Source: Planctomycetota bacterium
GTDB taxonomy: Bacteria; Planctomycetota; Uabimicrobiia; Uabimicrobiales; Uabimicrobiaceae
Assembly (NCBI GenBank): GCA_029260735.1
Contig: JAJDCR010000050.1
Location: 1 to 64,000 of the forward strand
Length of the DNA stretch: 64,000 nt
Reading direction: 5' to 3'
Both the position numbers and the translations under genes were made by a program. This document shows, piece by piece, positions 15,271 through 24,060 of the stretch. The notes beneath the pieces were generated by a model, which was given only the letters and a program-made list of their open reading frames with translations, was not told where the DNA came from and did no database searches. Position 1 is the stretch's first letter, and every line of letters begins with the position of its first letter.

Positions 15271-16707
15271 TTAGTAAACGTGCGTACTTTCTTCTTCAGG
15301 CACAGGTGTCTGAAGTAGCTCAGAGTACAAATACACTCTCATCCGTGCATCTCCCGCCGAAACCGCTTTAGCCGTAATGCGATACTCAATCACTTCTTTT
15401 GGGTTAAGAGAAGGATAAGGTTCAAACTCAACATTTTTGTCTTCGATTGCCCCAGGAGTCGGGCCATTGAGAATAATGGGAATGATGTGCTCAGAGAACT
15501 CTACTTTGATTTGGATATCTCGGTCTAAAGCAGTTCCTTGGTTCGTGATTTTGATGACGTAGTTAGTGGTTTCGTCTAAGAGAAGAGGGTCTTCGGTATC
15601 GATCACTTCTATTAAGAGAGCGGGAAAACCTTTCCATTCTGTGCAACAAGAGGTGCGCCGATTAACTTCTTCATTGCAAGTGGCAATGACTTCCATACAG
15701 TGTTTACCAGCAAACTTCGAGATGGCAATAATCTCTAGGTCAACTTCTTCTCCAGGAGCAAGCTGGGAAAAACGCCAGATAATTCGGTTCGAGTATTGCT
15801 TGGAAGAGTTTTCAGCAGAAAGAATTTTGAGCTCTTTCGGGTAGATAGCTCCCACTACTACATCATGTAAAATAGCGTCACCAGAGTTGCGTAATTGAAT
15901 ATTATAGCGGGCTTTTTTTCCTAAATAACTTTCGGGAGGACACTCTACAGTTAATTGAGCGTCTTGAAGTTGAACTTCGGTGCAAGCTTGCCCTTTGGCA
16001 CTTTCAGCATTCGAGGAAAATACTTCAGCTTCGTTGCAAAACTTACCTCTTTGTTCCGCGACCAGAAGAATTTGAACTTCTTGGGTCACTCCCGGTGGAA
16101 GATCTTCTAGGTTCCAACTTACTTCGCGTTTTTCAGGGTTGCTCGGATAAGTTAAACCAGCAGGAATACGGTCCACTAGTTTAATATTCTTAGCAGTTGT
16201 GTTACCTGTATTTTTAATCGTAACTAAATAAGGAACTTTTTCTCCTAAGGTTGCTGTCTTGGGGCCTTCTTTTTTAAGAGTAAGAGAAGCTTTTCCCACA
16301 AAGGTTCCGACACAGCAAATAGGAGTCGCTTTGACTGTTGCACAACAAGTCAGAGTCCCTTCTTCTTGTGCCCTTAAGAAAACTCTCATTTCTTGGGTTT
16401 CTCCTCGCTTCATCCGAGAAAATTCCCAACTTAAGGTTTTTCCATCTAAGCTCAGTTCGCCTGCAGGAACACTTTCTAGGTACTCTGCTCCCTCAGGAAG
16501 GAAAACTCGCGCAACAACTTCTATGCAGTTTTCTTGAGCTGTCAGTAATATTTTATCAGAGTACTTTTCTCCTAAGGCCACCTTGCGGTTTACGGATTGC
16601 TCTAGGTCGATAACACCCATAGACATGACGCAAGTATTCTCGTTTTGGGCCCAAGCAAAAGAAAGAAAAATAAGGGAAAAACAAATAACACTAGAAAGTC
16701 TCTTCAT
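15271..16707 (-). CDS. Secreted cysteine-rich DUF11 protein, OmcB-like
   Basis: 478 residues with signal peptide (cleavage near SFAWAQ) and several DUF11-type beta domains, recognisable by repeated YLVTIKNTGNTTAKN, YNIQLRNSGDAI and YVIKITNQGTA lines. Many Cys, including CC pairs (LTCCATV, PICCVG, SCCTEW). The C-terminal block KAVSAGDAR...TPVPEEESTHVY closely resembles the end of the large cysteine-rich outer-membrane protein OmcB of Chlamydia and related planctomycetal proteins, from family knowledge. It probably forms a disulfide-linked layer or an envelope structural component. Divergent from the ADP-ribosylglycohydrolase gene. Confidence 0.85.
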   Translation of the reverse strand: MKRLSSVICFSLIFLSFAWAQNENTCVMSMGVIDLEQSVNRKVALGEKYSDKILLTAQENCIEVVARVFLPEGAEYLESVPAGELSLDGKTLSWEFSRMKRGETQEMRVFLRAQEEGTLTCCATVKATPICCVGTFVGKASLTLKKEGPKTATLGEKVPYLVTIKNTGNTTAKNIKLVDRIPAGLTYPSNPEKREVSWNLEDLPPGVTQEVQILLVAEQRGKFCNEAEVFSSNAESAKGQACTEVQLQDAQLTVECPPESYLGKKARYNIQLRNSGDAILHDVVVGAIYPKELKILSAENSSKQYSNRIIWRFSQLAPGEEVDLEIIAISKFAGKHCMEVIATCNEEVNRRTSCCTEWKGFPALLIEVIDTEDPLLLDETTNYVIKITNQGTALDRDIQIKVEFSEHIIPIILNGPTPGAIEDKNVEFEPYPSLNPKEVIEYRITAKAVSAGDARMRVYLYSELLQTPVPEEESTHVY

Positions 16708-16910
16708 TCTTTTCTCCTAGAGTTTTAAAGACTCATTCATTTATCATTATTATTACCCAAACTATATCACAGAATGGTCGAAGAGACAACCGAAAACAAA
16801 GAAGGAACTTTTCCAAGAAAGCTTTCCGAAAAAATTATTTCTCATCGAGTTCGTTTTATCTTATTATAGGCAGTCGCGGAAAAAGTTAATGGACAATAAG
16901 GAGGTTTATG

Positions 16911-17870
16911 ATGCTTACGATAGAAGACAAATTTATGGGAGGCATGCTCGGACTTGCTCTAGGAGATGCCTTGGGAGCTCGCTTTGAAGGGCAAACGACA
17001 AGCTACATTAAATGGCGTTATCCCAGTATAGATAAACTCGTCTTCAAACATGACTTCGAAATGCTTCACTACACAGATGACACGCAAATGGCTATTGGCT
17101 TAGCAGAAGCTCTCATCGAAAAAGGTGAAGTCGAAGAAGAAAGTCTTTGTCGAGCCTTTGTCACAAACTATGCTCCTTATCGAGGCTATGGAGGAGGAGC
17201 TCGTCTTGTGTTACAAACAATGGAAGACGGTGGGGATTATAAAAAACGCTCCGAAGAAATTTTTCCGGGCGGCTCATATGGAAACGGTGGGGCCATGCGG
17301 GTTGCTCCGGTCGGATTATTCTTTCATGAAGACTTAGACCAAATTTGCACCCAAGCTCATCTTTCCGCTTGGCCCACCCACAAACATCCACTTGGTACAG
17401 AAGGAGCTGAGCTTTTAGCTCTAGCCGTTGCTTTGGTCACCCGAGAGCAAGAGTTTAACCGGGAGTCTTTTTTTACAGAACTCATCAGCCGATGTCACTC
17501 AGAGACCTTTCGTCAAAAGATGTTTCTAGCAAAGGAAGTTCGAAAGACAGAAGATCTTTTGCCTTTAGGCAATGGAATTTTAGCCACAGATTCCGTTGCT
17601 ACAGCCATTGCTTGCTTCGCCCTCTTTCCGCGTTCCTTTGAGCAAGTAGTCGCTGAGGCTATTTATTTAGGTGGAGATACCGATACTATTGCCGCCATGG
17701 CCGGAGCAATCTCGGGGGCTTTTCTCGGGCCCAAGGCTTTGCCGAAAGAACTCCTTGACGTTTTTGAGGACCACTCCGAGGTCAAAGGTATAAGCTATAT
17801 CCGCTCTCTGACTCAGAAACTGTATCAACGGTGGAAAGAAAAACCAACTTTTCCTTCCGAAAACACGTAA
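16911..17870 (+). CDS. ADP-ribosylglycohydrolase family protein (DraG-like)
   Basis: About 319 residues. Metal and ADP-ribose motifs are in order: GLALGDALGARFEG, HYTDDTQMAIGLAEAL, GGSYGNGGAMRVAPVG and near the end LGGDTDTIAAMAGAISGA, the signature that holds the two Mg ions. It would remove ADP-ribose from proteins or small molecules in the cytoplasm. Two ATGs follow AAGGAGG (16898-16904); the second (16911) has the better 6-nt spacing. No ADP-ribosyltransferase is seen nearby, so the substrate is open. Confidence 0.9.
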   Translation: MLTIEDKFMGGMLGLALGDALGARFEGQTTSYIKWRYPSIDKLVFKHDFEMLHYTDDTQMAIGLAEALIEKGEVEEESLCRAFVTNYAPYRGYGGGARLVLQTMEDGGDYKKRSEEIFPGGSYGNGGAMRVAPVGLFFHEDLDQICTQAHLSAWPTHKHPLGTEGAELLALAVALVTREQEFNRESFFTELISRCHSETFRQKMFLAKEVRKTEDLLPLGNGILATDSVATAIACFALFPRSFEQVVAEAIYLGGDTDTIAAMAGAISGAFLGPKALPKELLDVFEDHSEVKGISYIRSLTQKLYQRWKEKPTFPSENT

Positions 17871-17924
17871 TTTAAAATATACTAGCACATTATTCAAAAA
17901 AATATTCAAGAAAGGTATCAAAAG

Positions 17925-18836
17925 ATGAAGCGTGTTTTTTGCTTTTGTCTTCTTTTTTCTATGCTCCTAGGATTAGGATGCGAAAAAGAAAAGACATCCA
18001 TGCCCTCTTCCTCTTTAACAGAAGAAGAAAAAGAGCTAGTCCCTTTGACTCCTGAAGAGTCTTCTTCACCAGAAAAAGAACTGGTTTCTGAGAAAAAAGA
18101 AGAAAAGGAAGAAGAAGATAGTTGGACAAACCTCTGGGGTTGGTGGGGACCAAAACCCCAAATTTTGCCTCAGGAAAAAGAAAAAAACGAATCTATTTCC
18201 AAAAACTCTTCTCTCCTACCCTTAGAAGAAGAAAAGAAAAAACAGGAAGAACTCAAAAAAGCTCTTATTGTCGAGAAAATCGAGAAAATCGAGAAAATCG
18301 AAAAAACTCCTCCAGAGGAAAAAAGGAAAGATCTTTCTCTAAAGGAGAAGACTCCCTCTATTTCAGAAAAAAAAGATCCTCTTATCGAAATAGTAGCAGC
18401 AGGAACAGAACAAAAAACAAAAGAGCATGTTTTAGACAAAAAGAACGAAGAAGCACAAGAAAAAAAGAGCCAACAAACAAATCTCCGGGAGAAATTATAT
18501 ACTACTTTTGTCCAAAGTTTCGAAAAAATAGCATCTTCTCCTTATGGGCGTTGGATTCTAAAAATACTCGGTCTCTTTATTGTAGCTGCCGTATTAATTA
18601 TCTGCCTCAAGGTTCTAAAGTTTCTTTGGAAAGCTGATGGAGCTAGCATTCTCAAAGGATTAACCTTAGCTATTCTCACAGTTGTCATTGTTGGAATCAC
18701 AGTAATTTTAGGAGACATCAATGTTCCTTCTGTCGTAATGGCCTTTGCTGAGATGGGAGTGGCTATTACAACAGGATTCAAGTACGTATATAAACCCGCT
18801 AAAGAAAAAATGAAAGGGCAAGTTCCTCAGAACTAA
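17925..18836 (+). CDS. Glu/Lys-rich lipoprotein with C-terminal membrane helices
   Basis: The signal peptide ends in lipobox LGLGC (Cys about residue 19). It is followed by some 180 residues dominated by Glu, Lys and Ser. A 9-bp in-frame repeat (18271-18306) encodes EKIEKIEKIEK. The C-terminal third has two or three hydrophobic segments (ILKILGLFIVAAVLIICLKVL; LTLAILTVVIVGITVIL). A lipid anchor plus C-terminal helices is odd for one protein; the Cys may instead lie at a signal anchor. No known domain. It lies 54 nt after the DraG-like gene and may be cotranscribed. Confidence 0.75.
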   Translation: MKRVFCFCLLFSMLLGLGCEKEKTSMPSSSLTEEEKELVPLTPEESSSPEKELVSEKKEEKEEEDSWTNLWGWWGPKPQILPQEKEKNESISKNSSLLPLEEEKKKQEELKKALIVEKIEKIEKIEKTPPEEKRKDLSLKEKTPSISEKKDPLIEIVAAGTEQKTKEHVLDKKNEEAQEKKSQQTNLREKLYTTFVQSFEKIASSPYGRWILKILGLFIVAAVLIICLKVLKFLWKADGASILKGLTLAILTVVIVGITVILGDINVPSVVMAFAEMGVAITTGFKYVYKPAKEKMKGQVPQN

Positions 18837-18880
18837 ATTCCCCTAAAAAAACTTCTGGAATCAATCAGGATGGATTAAAA

Positions 18881-19456
18881 ATGTCTGACTACTATGGATA
18901 TCATCCCACTATAACTCTAGCTCGATCTTTTGCCGTTATTGGTCTTCCTTATTCAGGACACCGCATCGTAGGACATCGATTATCAGCGTTAACAGGTTTA
19001 CCTCTTTGTGATTTAGATCGTTTAGTTGAACATGAGGTTAGTTGTTCTCTCCACCACTATATTTCTCTCGCTGGGGAAAAAAAATACCAAGAGATAGAGA
19101 ACAAAATTCTCCAAAAAACGGTCAATCGTCAACCTCATGGCATTGTTATTTTAGGCGACAGTACTCTCCTCAATCAGGAGAATCTTCGTCTTGTCAAGGA
19201 TAATTGTGATCTTGCTCATTTGGATTGTGCTTTGAAACGAATCTTCCAAAGGCTAAAACAATGCGAAGAAAAAGAGCAGCCTCCTCAACCCTTTGTTCCT
19301 TATCCCCTGCAATCACAGAAGCAGTTACTCTCATGGTCTAAAGAACGAGAAGAAAGCTATCGTTTTGCCAAACATAAGCTTTTTCTAAAAAAAGGAATTA
19401 ACCAGGAGATATTAGAGTTTCTTCAAGAAAATCTTCCTACGGAAACAACAGGATAG
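18881..19456 (+). CDS. Shikimate-kinase-like protein with degenerate P-loop
   Basis: 191 residues. The layout matches shikimate kinase: RSFAVIGLPYSGHRIVGHRL at the start, then LTGLPLCDLDRLVEHE (the DxD of the substrate site) and LAGEKKYQEIENKIL. However, the P-loop reads GLPYSGHR (21-28) where GxxGxGK[ST] is required: the phosphate-binding Lys is His and the Gly spacing is off. It is therefore probably not a normal kinase; it may bind a ligand or act as a regulator. It sits 6 nt upstream of the MOSC gene, so the two are likely cotranscribed. Confidence 0.68.
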   Translation: MSDYYGYHPTITLARSFAVIGLPYSGHRIVGHRLSALTGLPLCDLDRLVEHEVSCSLHHYISLAGEKKYQEIENKILQKTVNRQPHGIVILGDSTLLNQENLRLVKDNCDLAHLDCALKRIFQRLKQCEEKEQPPQPFVPYPLQSQKQLLSWSKEREESYRFAKHKLFLKKGINQEILEFLQENLPTETTG

Positions 19457-19462
19457 TAGTGT

Positions 19463-20104
19463 ATGAGAATAATAAGTCTAAATTTAGGCAATCCCAAACA
19501 TCTAACAGATAAGCAAGGTAAAGTCTTTACCTCTGCTATTCAGAAGAAACCATCTCAAGAAATTATTTTTCTAAGTAAAACAGGTTTAAAAGGAGATTCT
19601 TCTTTTGAAGATTGTCATGGCGGGGAAAGCATGGCTTTACACATGTTTTGCTATGAGAACTATGCTTTTTTTGAAGAGAAAGCAGGTTTTGCCATACCCA
19701 TTCCTGCTTTTGGGGAAAACATAACTATTTCCGGTTATTCGGAAAAAGAGGCCCGAGTAGGCGATATTTTTAAAATAGGTTCCGCTCGAATCCAAATAGC
19801 TCAACCAACAGAGCGTTGTGCCACTATCGGTCGCAATCTGCGTCTTCCTAAAATGCTAAAGTGGATTCATGAAAAGCTCATGACCGGTTTTTACTTAAGG
19901 GTTTTAGAGGAAGGTGAAATAAGGCAGAGTAACCCTATTGAACTAGAAGAAAGAGGCGAAGAGAGCCTAAATATAGCTCGTTTGAACGGTCTCATTTTTA
20001 CAGAAAAAAACCGCTCTGAGTTAGATAGAGTTTGTTCATCTGCCGTGCTAAATGAAGAATGGAAAAAGCGAGCTTATCTTCTCTATGAGAGAGCGGGCAT
20101 GTAA
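19463..20104 (+). CDS. MOSC-domain protein, YiiM-like
   Basis: 213 residues. The MOSC core includes GLKGDSSFEDCHGGESMALHMF, FGENITISGYSEKEARVGD and QPTERCATIGRN with the conserved Cys119. MOSC proteins handle the molybdenum cofactor; YiiM-type members reduce N-hydroxylated compounds. The C-terminal ~50 residues form a helical extension. Its presence fits the cofactor operon elsewhere in the window, although they are 15 kb apart and may not be coregulated. The stop overlaps the left arm of a 79-bp hairpin. Confidence 0.85.
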   Translation: MRIISLNLGNPKHLTDKQGKVFTSAIQKKPSQEIIFLSKTGLKGDSSFEDCHGGESMALHMFCYENYAFFEEKAGFAIPIPAFGENITISGYSEKEARVGDIFKIGSARIQIAQPTERCATIGRNLRLPKMLKWIHEKLMTGFYLRVLEEGEIRQSNPIELEERGEESLNIARLNGLIFTEKNRSELDRVCSSAVLNEEWKKRAYLLYERAGM

Positions 20105-20179
20105 AATTTTTTCTATTCGCTAAAGCTTAGTTTGCTTAGCTCTAGGTGTTCTCTCCACAGCAAATAGAAAAAATTTTAC
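20101..20179. other. Long inverted repeat between the MOSC gene and the next gene
   Basis: 20-nt arms at 20101-20120 and 20160-20179 (GTAAAATTTTTTCTATTCGC and its near-perfect complement, one mismatch), with an AGCTTAG / CTTAGCT-like interior. The arm starts in the MOSC stop codon. It may be a terminator or a tiny palindromic insertion; either way it argues against the GTG at 20146 as a start. Confidence 0.75.
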
Positions 20180-20199
20180 CCTTGCAGAGGAGAATACAA

Positions 20200-20754
20200 G
20201 TGAACAATAAAGTAACGCGTTTATATGAAGATGCAGAGGGTTTTTATGTTGATACAGATAAAATGCCTATGGTTATATGTATCAATAAAGAAAATGGAGA
20301 TGTTTTCTGGGAAGATGGTGCCGTTTTTTCAGCAGAGGATATAAAAAAATTCTTAGTGGATGAGTCTAATAATCTTTGTTTAGAATCAACTAAAAAGGTT
20401 TATGTTTTAGGAAAATGCGAGGATAAAGTAGAAGCTACACTTTGGATGCAAAGAGTTTTTTTGCATCTAGAAAAAGAGAAGGCAATAGAAGAAGATGTCG
20501 AATCCTCTGAAAGAAAATGCTCAGAAATTACAAATTTTTCTAGACAAACGCAAACCTCTAGAACCAAGAAAGATGAAAACTTCGTAAAGGAAAGAGAGCG
20601 TGAAATATCTTCGAGGAAATTTACAGAGCTCATTTTTAAACACCAGAGTGAAATGAAGAAAATGAAGGATAAAATAGATTTCCTAGAAAAAGGATACGAA
20701 AACTTAAGAGAGCATTTAGGTAAAGAGAACTTATTACCAAGCAAGTCTAAATAA
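20200..20754 (+). CDS. Hypothetical protein with C-terminal coiled coil
   Basis: I do not recognise this protein. The best start is GTG at 20200, preceded by AGAGGAGA at 7 nt, giving 184 residues; an in-frame GTG at 20146 has no SD and lies inside the inverted repeat. The N-terminal ~90 residues look like a small folded domain (LYEDAEGFYVDTD, VICINKENGDVFWEDGAVF). The remainder is charged and low-complexity, then helical (FKHQSEMKKMKDKIDFLEKGYENL). A terminator-like hairpin follows at 20811-20850. Confidence 0.6.
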   Translation: MNNKVTRLYEDAEGFYVDTDKMPMVICINKENGDVFWEDGAVFSAEDIKKFLVDESNNLCLESTKKVYVLGKCEDKVEATLWMQRVFLHLEKEKAIEEDVESSERKCSEITNFSRQTQTSRTKKDENFVKEREREISSRKFTELIFKHQSEMKKMKDKIDFLEKGYENLREHLGKENLLPSKSK

Positions 20755-20810
20755 AAAAATTCATTAGTATCGAACTGATGAGCTTTTGGGGATTTCTTGG
20801 ATAAAAAATA

Positions 20811-20850
20811 GCAGTATCTTAAAAGCAAGATGCTGCCATTTTGTTGTTTA
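20811..20850 (+). terminator. Rho-independent terminator candidate
   Basis: GCAGTATCTT pairs with AAGATGCTGC (one mismatch) around AAAAGC, followed by CATTTTGTTGTTTAT. It lies 57 nt after the hypothetical gene. Confidence 0.65.
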
Positions 20851-20940
20851 TATAATACCAATATGATGCAATATTTAGTCAACATTAGTGCCAGACACTC
20901 TAAAACTCAATAGTAATAAGTGTTTGAGGGGAAAATTAAA

Positions 20941-21232
20941 TCTGAAACCGCTTTTGAAAAAGATCATCAAAAACCCTTCTAAGCACCATGTTCTCTGGAG
21001 GGCAAGGCTCCTGCCGAGCAGGGGTTGTGCAAGGCTTCCTGATATTTTTATCTTGGCACAACCCCGGCGCGGCAGGAGCCTTGCCCTCCACCCTTGCCTT
21101 GTATTAAGGGTCGTTTCTGATATGGTATTAAGGCACTCACAGGATGATAGGTTTCATATTGATAAAACGTTTTATCAATATGAAACCTATCATCCTGTGA
21201 ATGTGCTCATCTTTTTCAAAAACCATTTCTGA
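20941..21232. mobile_element. Non-autonomous element with terminal inverted repeats and two nested palindromes
   Basis: About 25-28-bp imperfect terminal inverted repeats (TCTGAAACCGCTTTTGAAA at the left; the complement of a close variant at the right) bound 292 bp, with TAAA on both sides. Inside are a 34-bp-arm hairpin (20997-21030 with 21056-21089, centred on GGCTCCTGCC / GGCAGGAGCC) and a perfect 62-bp palindrome without loop (21138-21199). A degenerate second copy is at 43757-44060. Open frames here only read the palindromes. Confidence 0.78.
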
Positions 21233-21252
21233 TAAAAATTTTCCAGCTATCC

Positions 21253-21474
21253 CTAAGATTCTTGCTGGGCTTCTTCCATTTTTTTGCGTAGGCTTAGAGG
21301 GCGCATGTCTGTCCAGACTTCTTTGATGTACTCTAAGCACTCCGCTTTCGGTCCACTTCTTCCAGCGTCTTTCCAACCTAAGGGATTTTCTCGGTCAACA
21401 GGCCAGATCGAGTATTGTTCTTCGTGGTTTAAGACAACTTTGTAGATTTGAGTATCTTCTTCTTCGTAACTCAT
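21253..21474 (-). CDS. MbtH-family NRPS accessory protein
   Basis: 73 residues, the typical MbtH length. The defining residues are present: [37 protein letters not shown] and [10 protein letters not shown] at the C-terminus. MbtH proteins bind and activate adenylation domains of nonribosomal peptide synthetases. ATG at 21474 has AGGAG at 8 nt; a TTG just before it is less likely. It follows the MFS transporter by about 10 nt. No NRPS gene is present in the window, so its partner must be elsewhere or lost. Confidence 0.93.
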   Translation of the reverse strand: MSYEEEDTQIYKVVLNHEEQYSIWPVDRENPLGWKDAGRSGPKAECLEYIKEVWTDMRPLSLRKKMEEAQQES

Positions 21475-21484
21475 CAAATTTCTC

Positions 21485-22795
21485 CTAAGAAATTGCGTCT
21501 GGTAATCTTTTTTCTAAAAAACGTAGATGAGGGTAGAGGGCACCAAAAATAGTTGTAAGTATTGTCAGTGCTCCCATAATAACAAAGAGTAGGGCAATGC
21601 CTCTTCCTGCCCCTACACCTAAAAAATAGCCTATGCTGTGAACAAGCAATCCGTCTCCTTGGAGCATGGGTTCAAAAACATAGTCGGCTAGAGGGCCCGA
21701 AACTAGGTAGGCGATAGGCATAACAAAGGTTAAAATAGCTCGGCGAATGGCAAATACTCGGCCTTGTATTTCGGGTGCTACTTTACATTGCCAAAGGACC
21801 TGAGCTGCCGCGTTGGAGATAGAGAGACTAAAGTAAAAACCAAAGGCGGCTAAGGCCATTAGGGGAAGATAGACTTTGAGTCCTGCCAACGCCACAAAAA
21901 ACCCTTGGAGAGCAAGAAAAGATAGCACTCCCAAAATTTTTCGCTTGGGCCCTCCCCAAACACTAACAACAACACTTCCTAAAAGCATTCCTCCTCCTCC
22001 ACAAGACAGGACTATCCCTAAGTCGCTGGGGGAAAAAGAAGCCAAAACCAAGGGTTTTACTAAAACGCTTACCATCCCTAAAAGAAAATTACACACTGCA
22101 AAAAGAGCAATAAATGCGACTAAGCCAGGCCTTTGAGCAATGTACTCCCAGCCATAGCCAGCTTCTTTCCAAAGTGATCCTCGTTTCTTTTTGTTTTCTT
22201 CAGAGAGTTTGGGCTCGGGAAAACGAACAGCCAAAAGAGCTCCCAGTGCAAAGGCAAAACTAACGAAGTTGATCAGAACAATTCCAAAAAAACCGATGAT
22301 TTCCATCAAGAAACCAGCTAAAACAGGAGCAATAACAAAAGCACCTGCATTGGAGCTTTGAATCATACCACTAGCGCGGCCTAGATGTTCTTTAGGGACA
22401 AGAAGAGTGGTTGCCGCGCTATAAGCCGGCCAGCGAAAACTATTAAAAACAGAACTAAAAGAGACAGCTAAATAAATGTGCCAAACTTCCAGTTGGTCAA
22501 AATAGAGTAAGGTAACAATAATCATTGTTCCCCCAGCCGCTCCAATATCGCTTAATATCATCGCCTTACGGCGATCCCAGCGATCGATGAGAGGACCAAT
22601 AAAGGGAGAAGCCAGTGACCCAGGAAGCATAACAAAAAAGGAAATCAGGGCATACTGAGTAACAGAATTCGTTTGTTGATAGGCCCAAACTCCTATAGCA
22701 AAGCCACTTAAGCTTGTTCCTAGACTAGACAGAAACTGCCCAAACCAAACTGTCAAAAAAACCCGAACTCCTTTTTCTGCCCATATTTTTTTCAT
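21485..22795 (-). CDS. MFS transporter, EntS/MFS_3-like exporter
   Basis: 436 residues with about 12 membrane helices. Early features are [22 protein letters not shown] and the loop-2 signature [39 protein letters not shown] comes later. This subfamily includes enterobactin and macrolide exporters. Pairing with MbtH suggests export of a nonribosomal peptide or siderophore, but no biosynthetic genes are here. ATG at 22795. Confidence 0.88.
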   Translation of the reverse strand: MKKIWAEKGVRVFLTVWFGQFLSSLGTSLSGFAIGVWAYQQTNSVTQYALISFFVMLPGSLASPFIGPLIDRWDRRKAMILSDIGAAGGTMIIVTLLYFDQLEVWHIYLAVSFSSVFNSFRWPAYSAATTLLVPKEHLGRASGMIQSSNAGAFVIAPVLAGFLMEIIGFFGIVLINFVSFAFALGALLAVRFPEPKLSEENKKKRGSLWKEAGYGWEYIAQRPGLVAFIALFAVCNFLLGMVSVLVKPLVLASFSPSDLGIVLSCGGGGMLLGSVVVSVWGGPKRKILGVLSFLALQGFFVALAGLKVYLPLMALAAFGFYFSLSISNAAAQVLWQCKVAPEIQGRVFAIRRAILTFVMPIAYLVSGPLADYVFEPMLQGDGLLVHSIGYFLGVGAGRGIALLFVIMGALTILTTIFGALYPHLRFLEKRLPDAIS

Positions 22796-22822
22796 AACTT
22801 AATTTTACAATTCTATTGTATT

Positions 22823-24025
22823 TTAGCTTCTCTTCGCAAGCAAAAAAGCGTCGTAAGTTCCAAAACACTCGATTTTAGAAAAACCTGCTCGGTAGAAAAA
22901 ACGAGATAAATAGCGCATATCTTTGTAAACAAGAGAGCGGTCATGACGAGGATGTTGACGAGAAAGAGGACGACGCAAAATATCATTTTCGGAAAAATGA
23001 CTATTGGGGATAGAAATCAAAACTCGGCAAGAAGGGGTCATCAAAGGTATGAGGTCTTTCAGTAAGCGATCTCTCTTTATCGTAGTGCACTGAAGAATAT
23101 TAAGTAAAATCATCATATCCATTTTTGGCAAAGCCAGATCACTCAAATCCTCAAGAGCATGGAGAAAGAAATGATAATTAGGGCGAGGATAGTTTTGACG
23201 AGCCTCTTTTATGGCACTTATAGCAGCATCAATTCCATAAAAAGACAAAGACTTATTAAGGAACGCTTGGAAAATATCAAACTCACGGCCGTCATTAACC
23301 CCTAAGCTCAAAACTTTATCATTTTTTCGAGGCCGAAGTTGGGATACTCCATAGAGAAGATCATCTATAATTTCGGGCTCTTCTAAACGATTAAAACAGC
23401 GGTAATCGGTCTCCATGCCGTATTTTTTTTCACAGTATTCTTGAATTTCAGCCTCGTCTAAATCATCATGCCCCTCTTTTCCTTTTTTATCTGGAGAAGG
23501 AATATGCGAAGCTTTTTCATCTAAAGAAACTTCCTTGACAGCATTTAAAATCATAAAAGGAGGCTCTTCTTCAGCTCCATTAGATCCTAAGAGTTGAGGT
23601 GGTTTTAGGCGCAAACCAAAGAGACGAAAAAGCTCTACGTAATGCCGTAAGGGGCGAAAGTATTCCTGATCTTTCGTAGCCACTTCTGCAACAACTTCTC
23701 CGGGCCAAAAAACACTCTTCTCTTTTTGCAAAAGATATTCACTATTGCGAACTAAACAAGAGAAAACCCCCTGTTTTTTTAAGACAGAAGAGGCGACAAA
23801 ACTTACCTGACGAAGTTGAGCCATTGTTAAATCTGACCCCCAATGATCTAATCTAATGGAAGAAAATTTTTCTTCTTGGGGAAACCACTGAGAAAAATCG
23901 TAGGGATTTATCCTTTCCTCTGAAAGAAGAAAACAATCTTTAGTAGTAGGGATACCCAAAACAACTTTATCAGAAGAGGAAAGACTATGGTCTCGAAATA
24001 TAACTTGAGCTTGCTCTCTATTCAT
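22823..24025 (-). CDS. SAM-dependent methyltransferase with long N-terminal extension
   Basis: 400 residues. The C-terminal half is a class I methyltransferase: VLSLGVNDGREFDIF (about 233-247), FYGIDAAISAIKEAR, then MDMMILLNILQCTT and a PNSHFSEND loop. The N-terminal ~230 residues are unassigned; their C-terminal portion carries a charged linker (SPDKKGKEGHDDLDEAE). It is 27 nt upstream of the MFS gene, so the three genes kinase-methyltransferase-MFS-MbtH may be one transcript. The acceptor is unknown. Confidence 0.75.
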   Translation of the reverse strand: MNREQAQVIFRDHSLSSSDKVVLGIPTTKDCFLLSEERINPYDFSQWFPQEEKFSSIRLDHWGSDLTMAQLRQVSFVASSVLKKQGVFSCLVRNSEYLLQKEKSVFWPGEVVAEVATKDQEYFRPLRHYVELFRLFGLRLKPPQLLGSNGAEEEPPFMILNAVKEVSLDEKASHIPSPDKKGKEGHDDLDEAEIQEYCEKKYGMETDYRCFNRLEEPEIIDDLLYGVSQLRPRKNDKVLSLGVNDGREFDIFQAFLNKSLSFYGIDAAISAIKEARQNYPRPNYHFFLHALEDLSDLALPKMDMMILLNILQCTTIKRDRLLKDLIPLMTPSCRVLISIPNSHFSENDILRRPLSRQHPRHDRSLVYKDMRYLSRFFYRAGFSKIECFGTYDAFLLAKRS

Positions 24026-24060
24026 AGTTTATCCATAAATTCCATCATATAATCTTATCA

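Noticed and set aside
20888..21232. Open frame of 114 codons on the plus strand
   Set aside because: It lies wholly inside the palindromic element and reads both arms of the hairpins; no SD and no protein-like composition.
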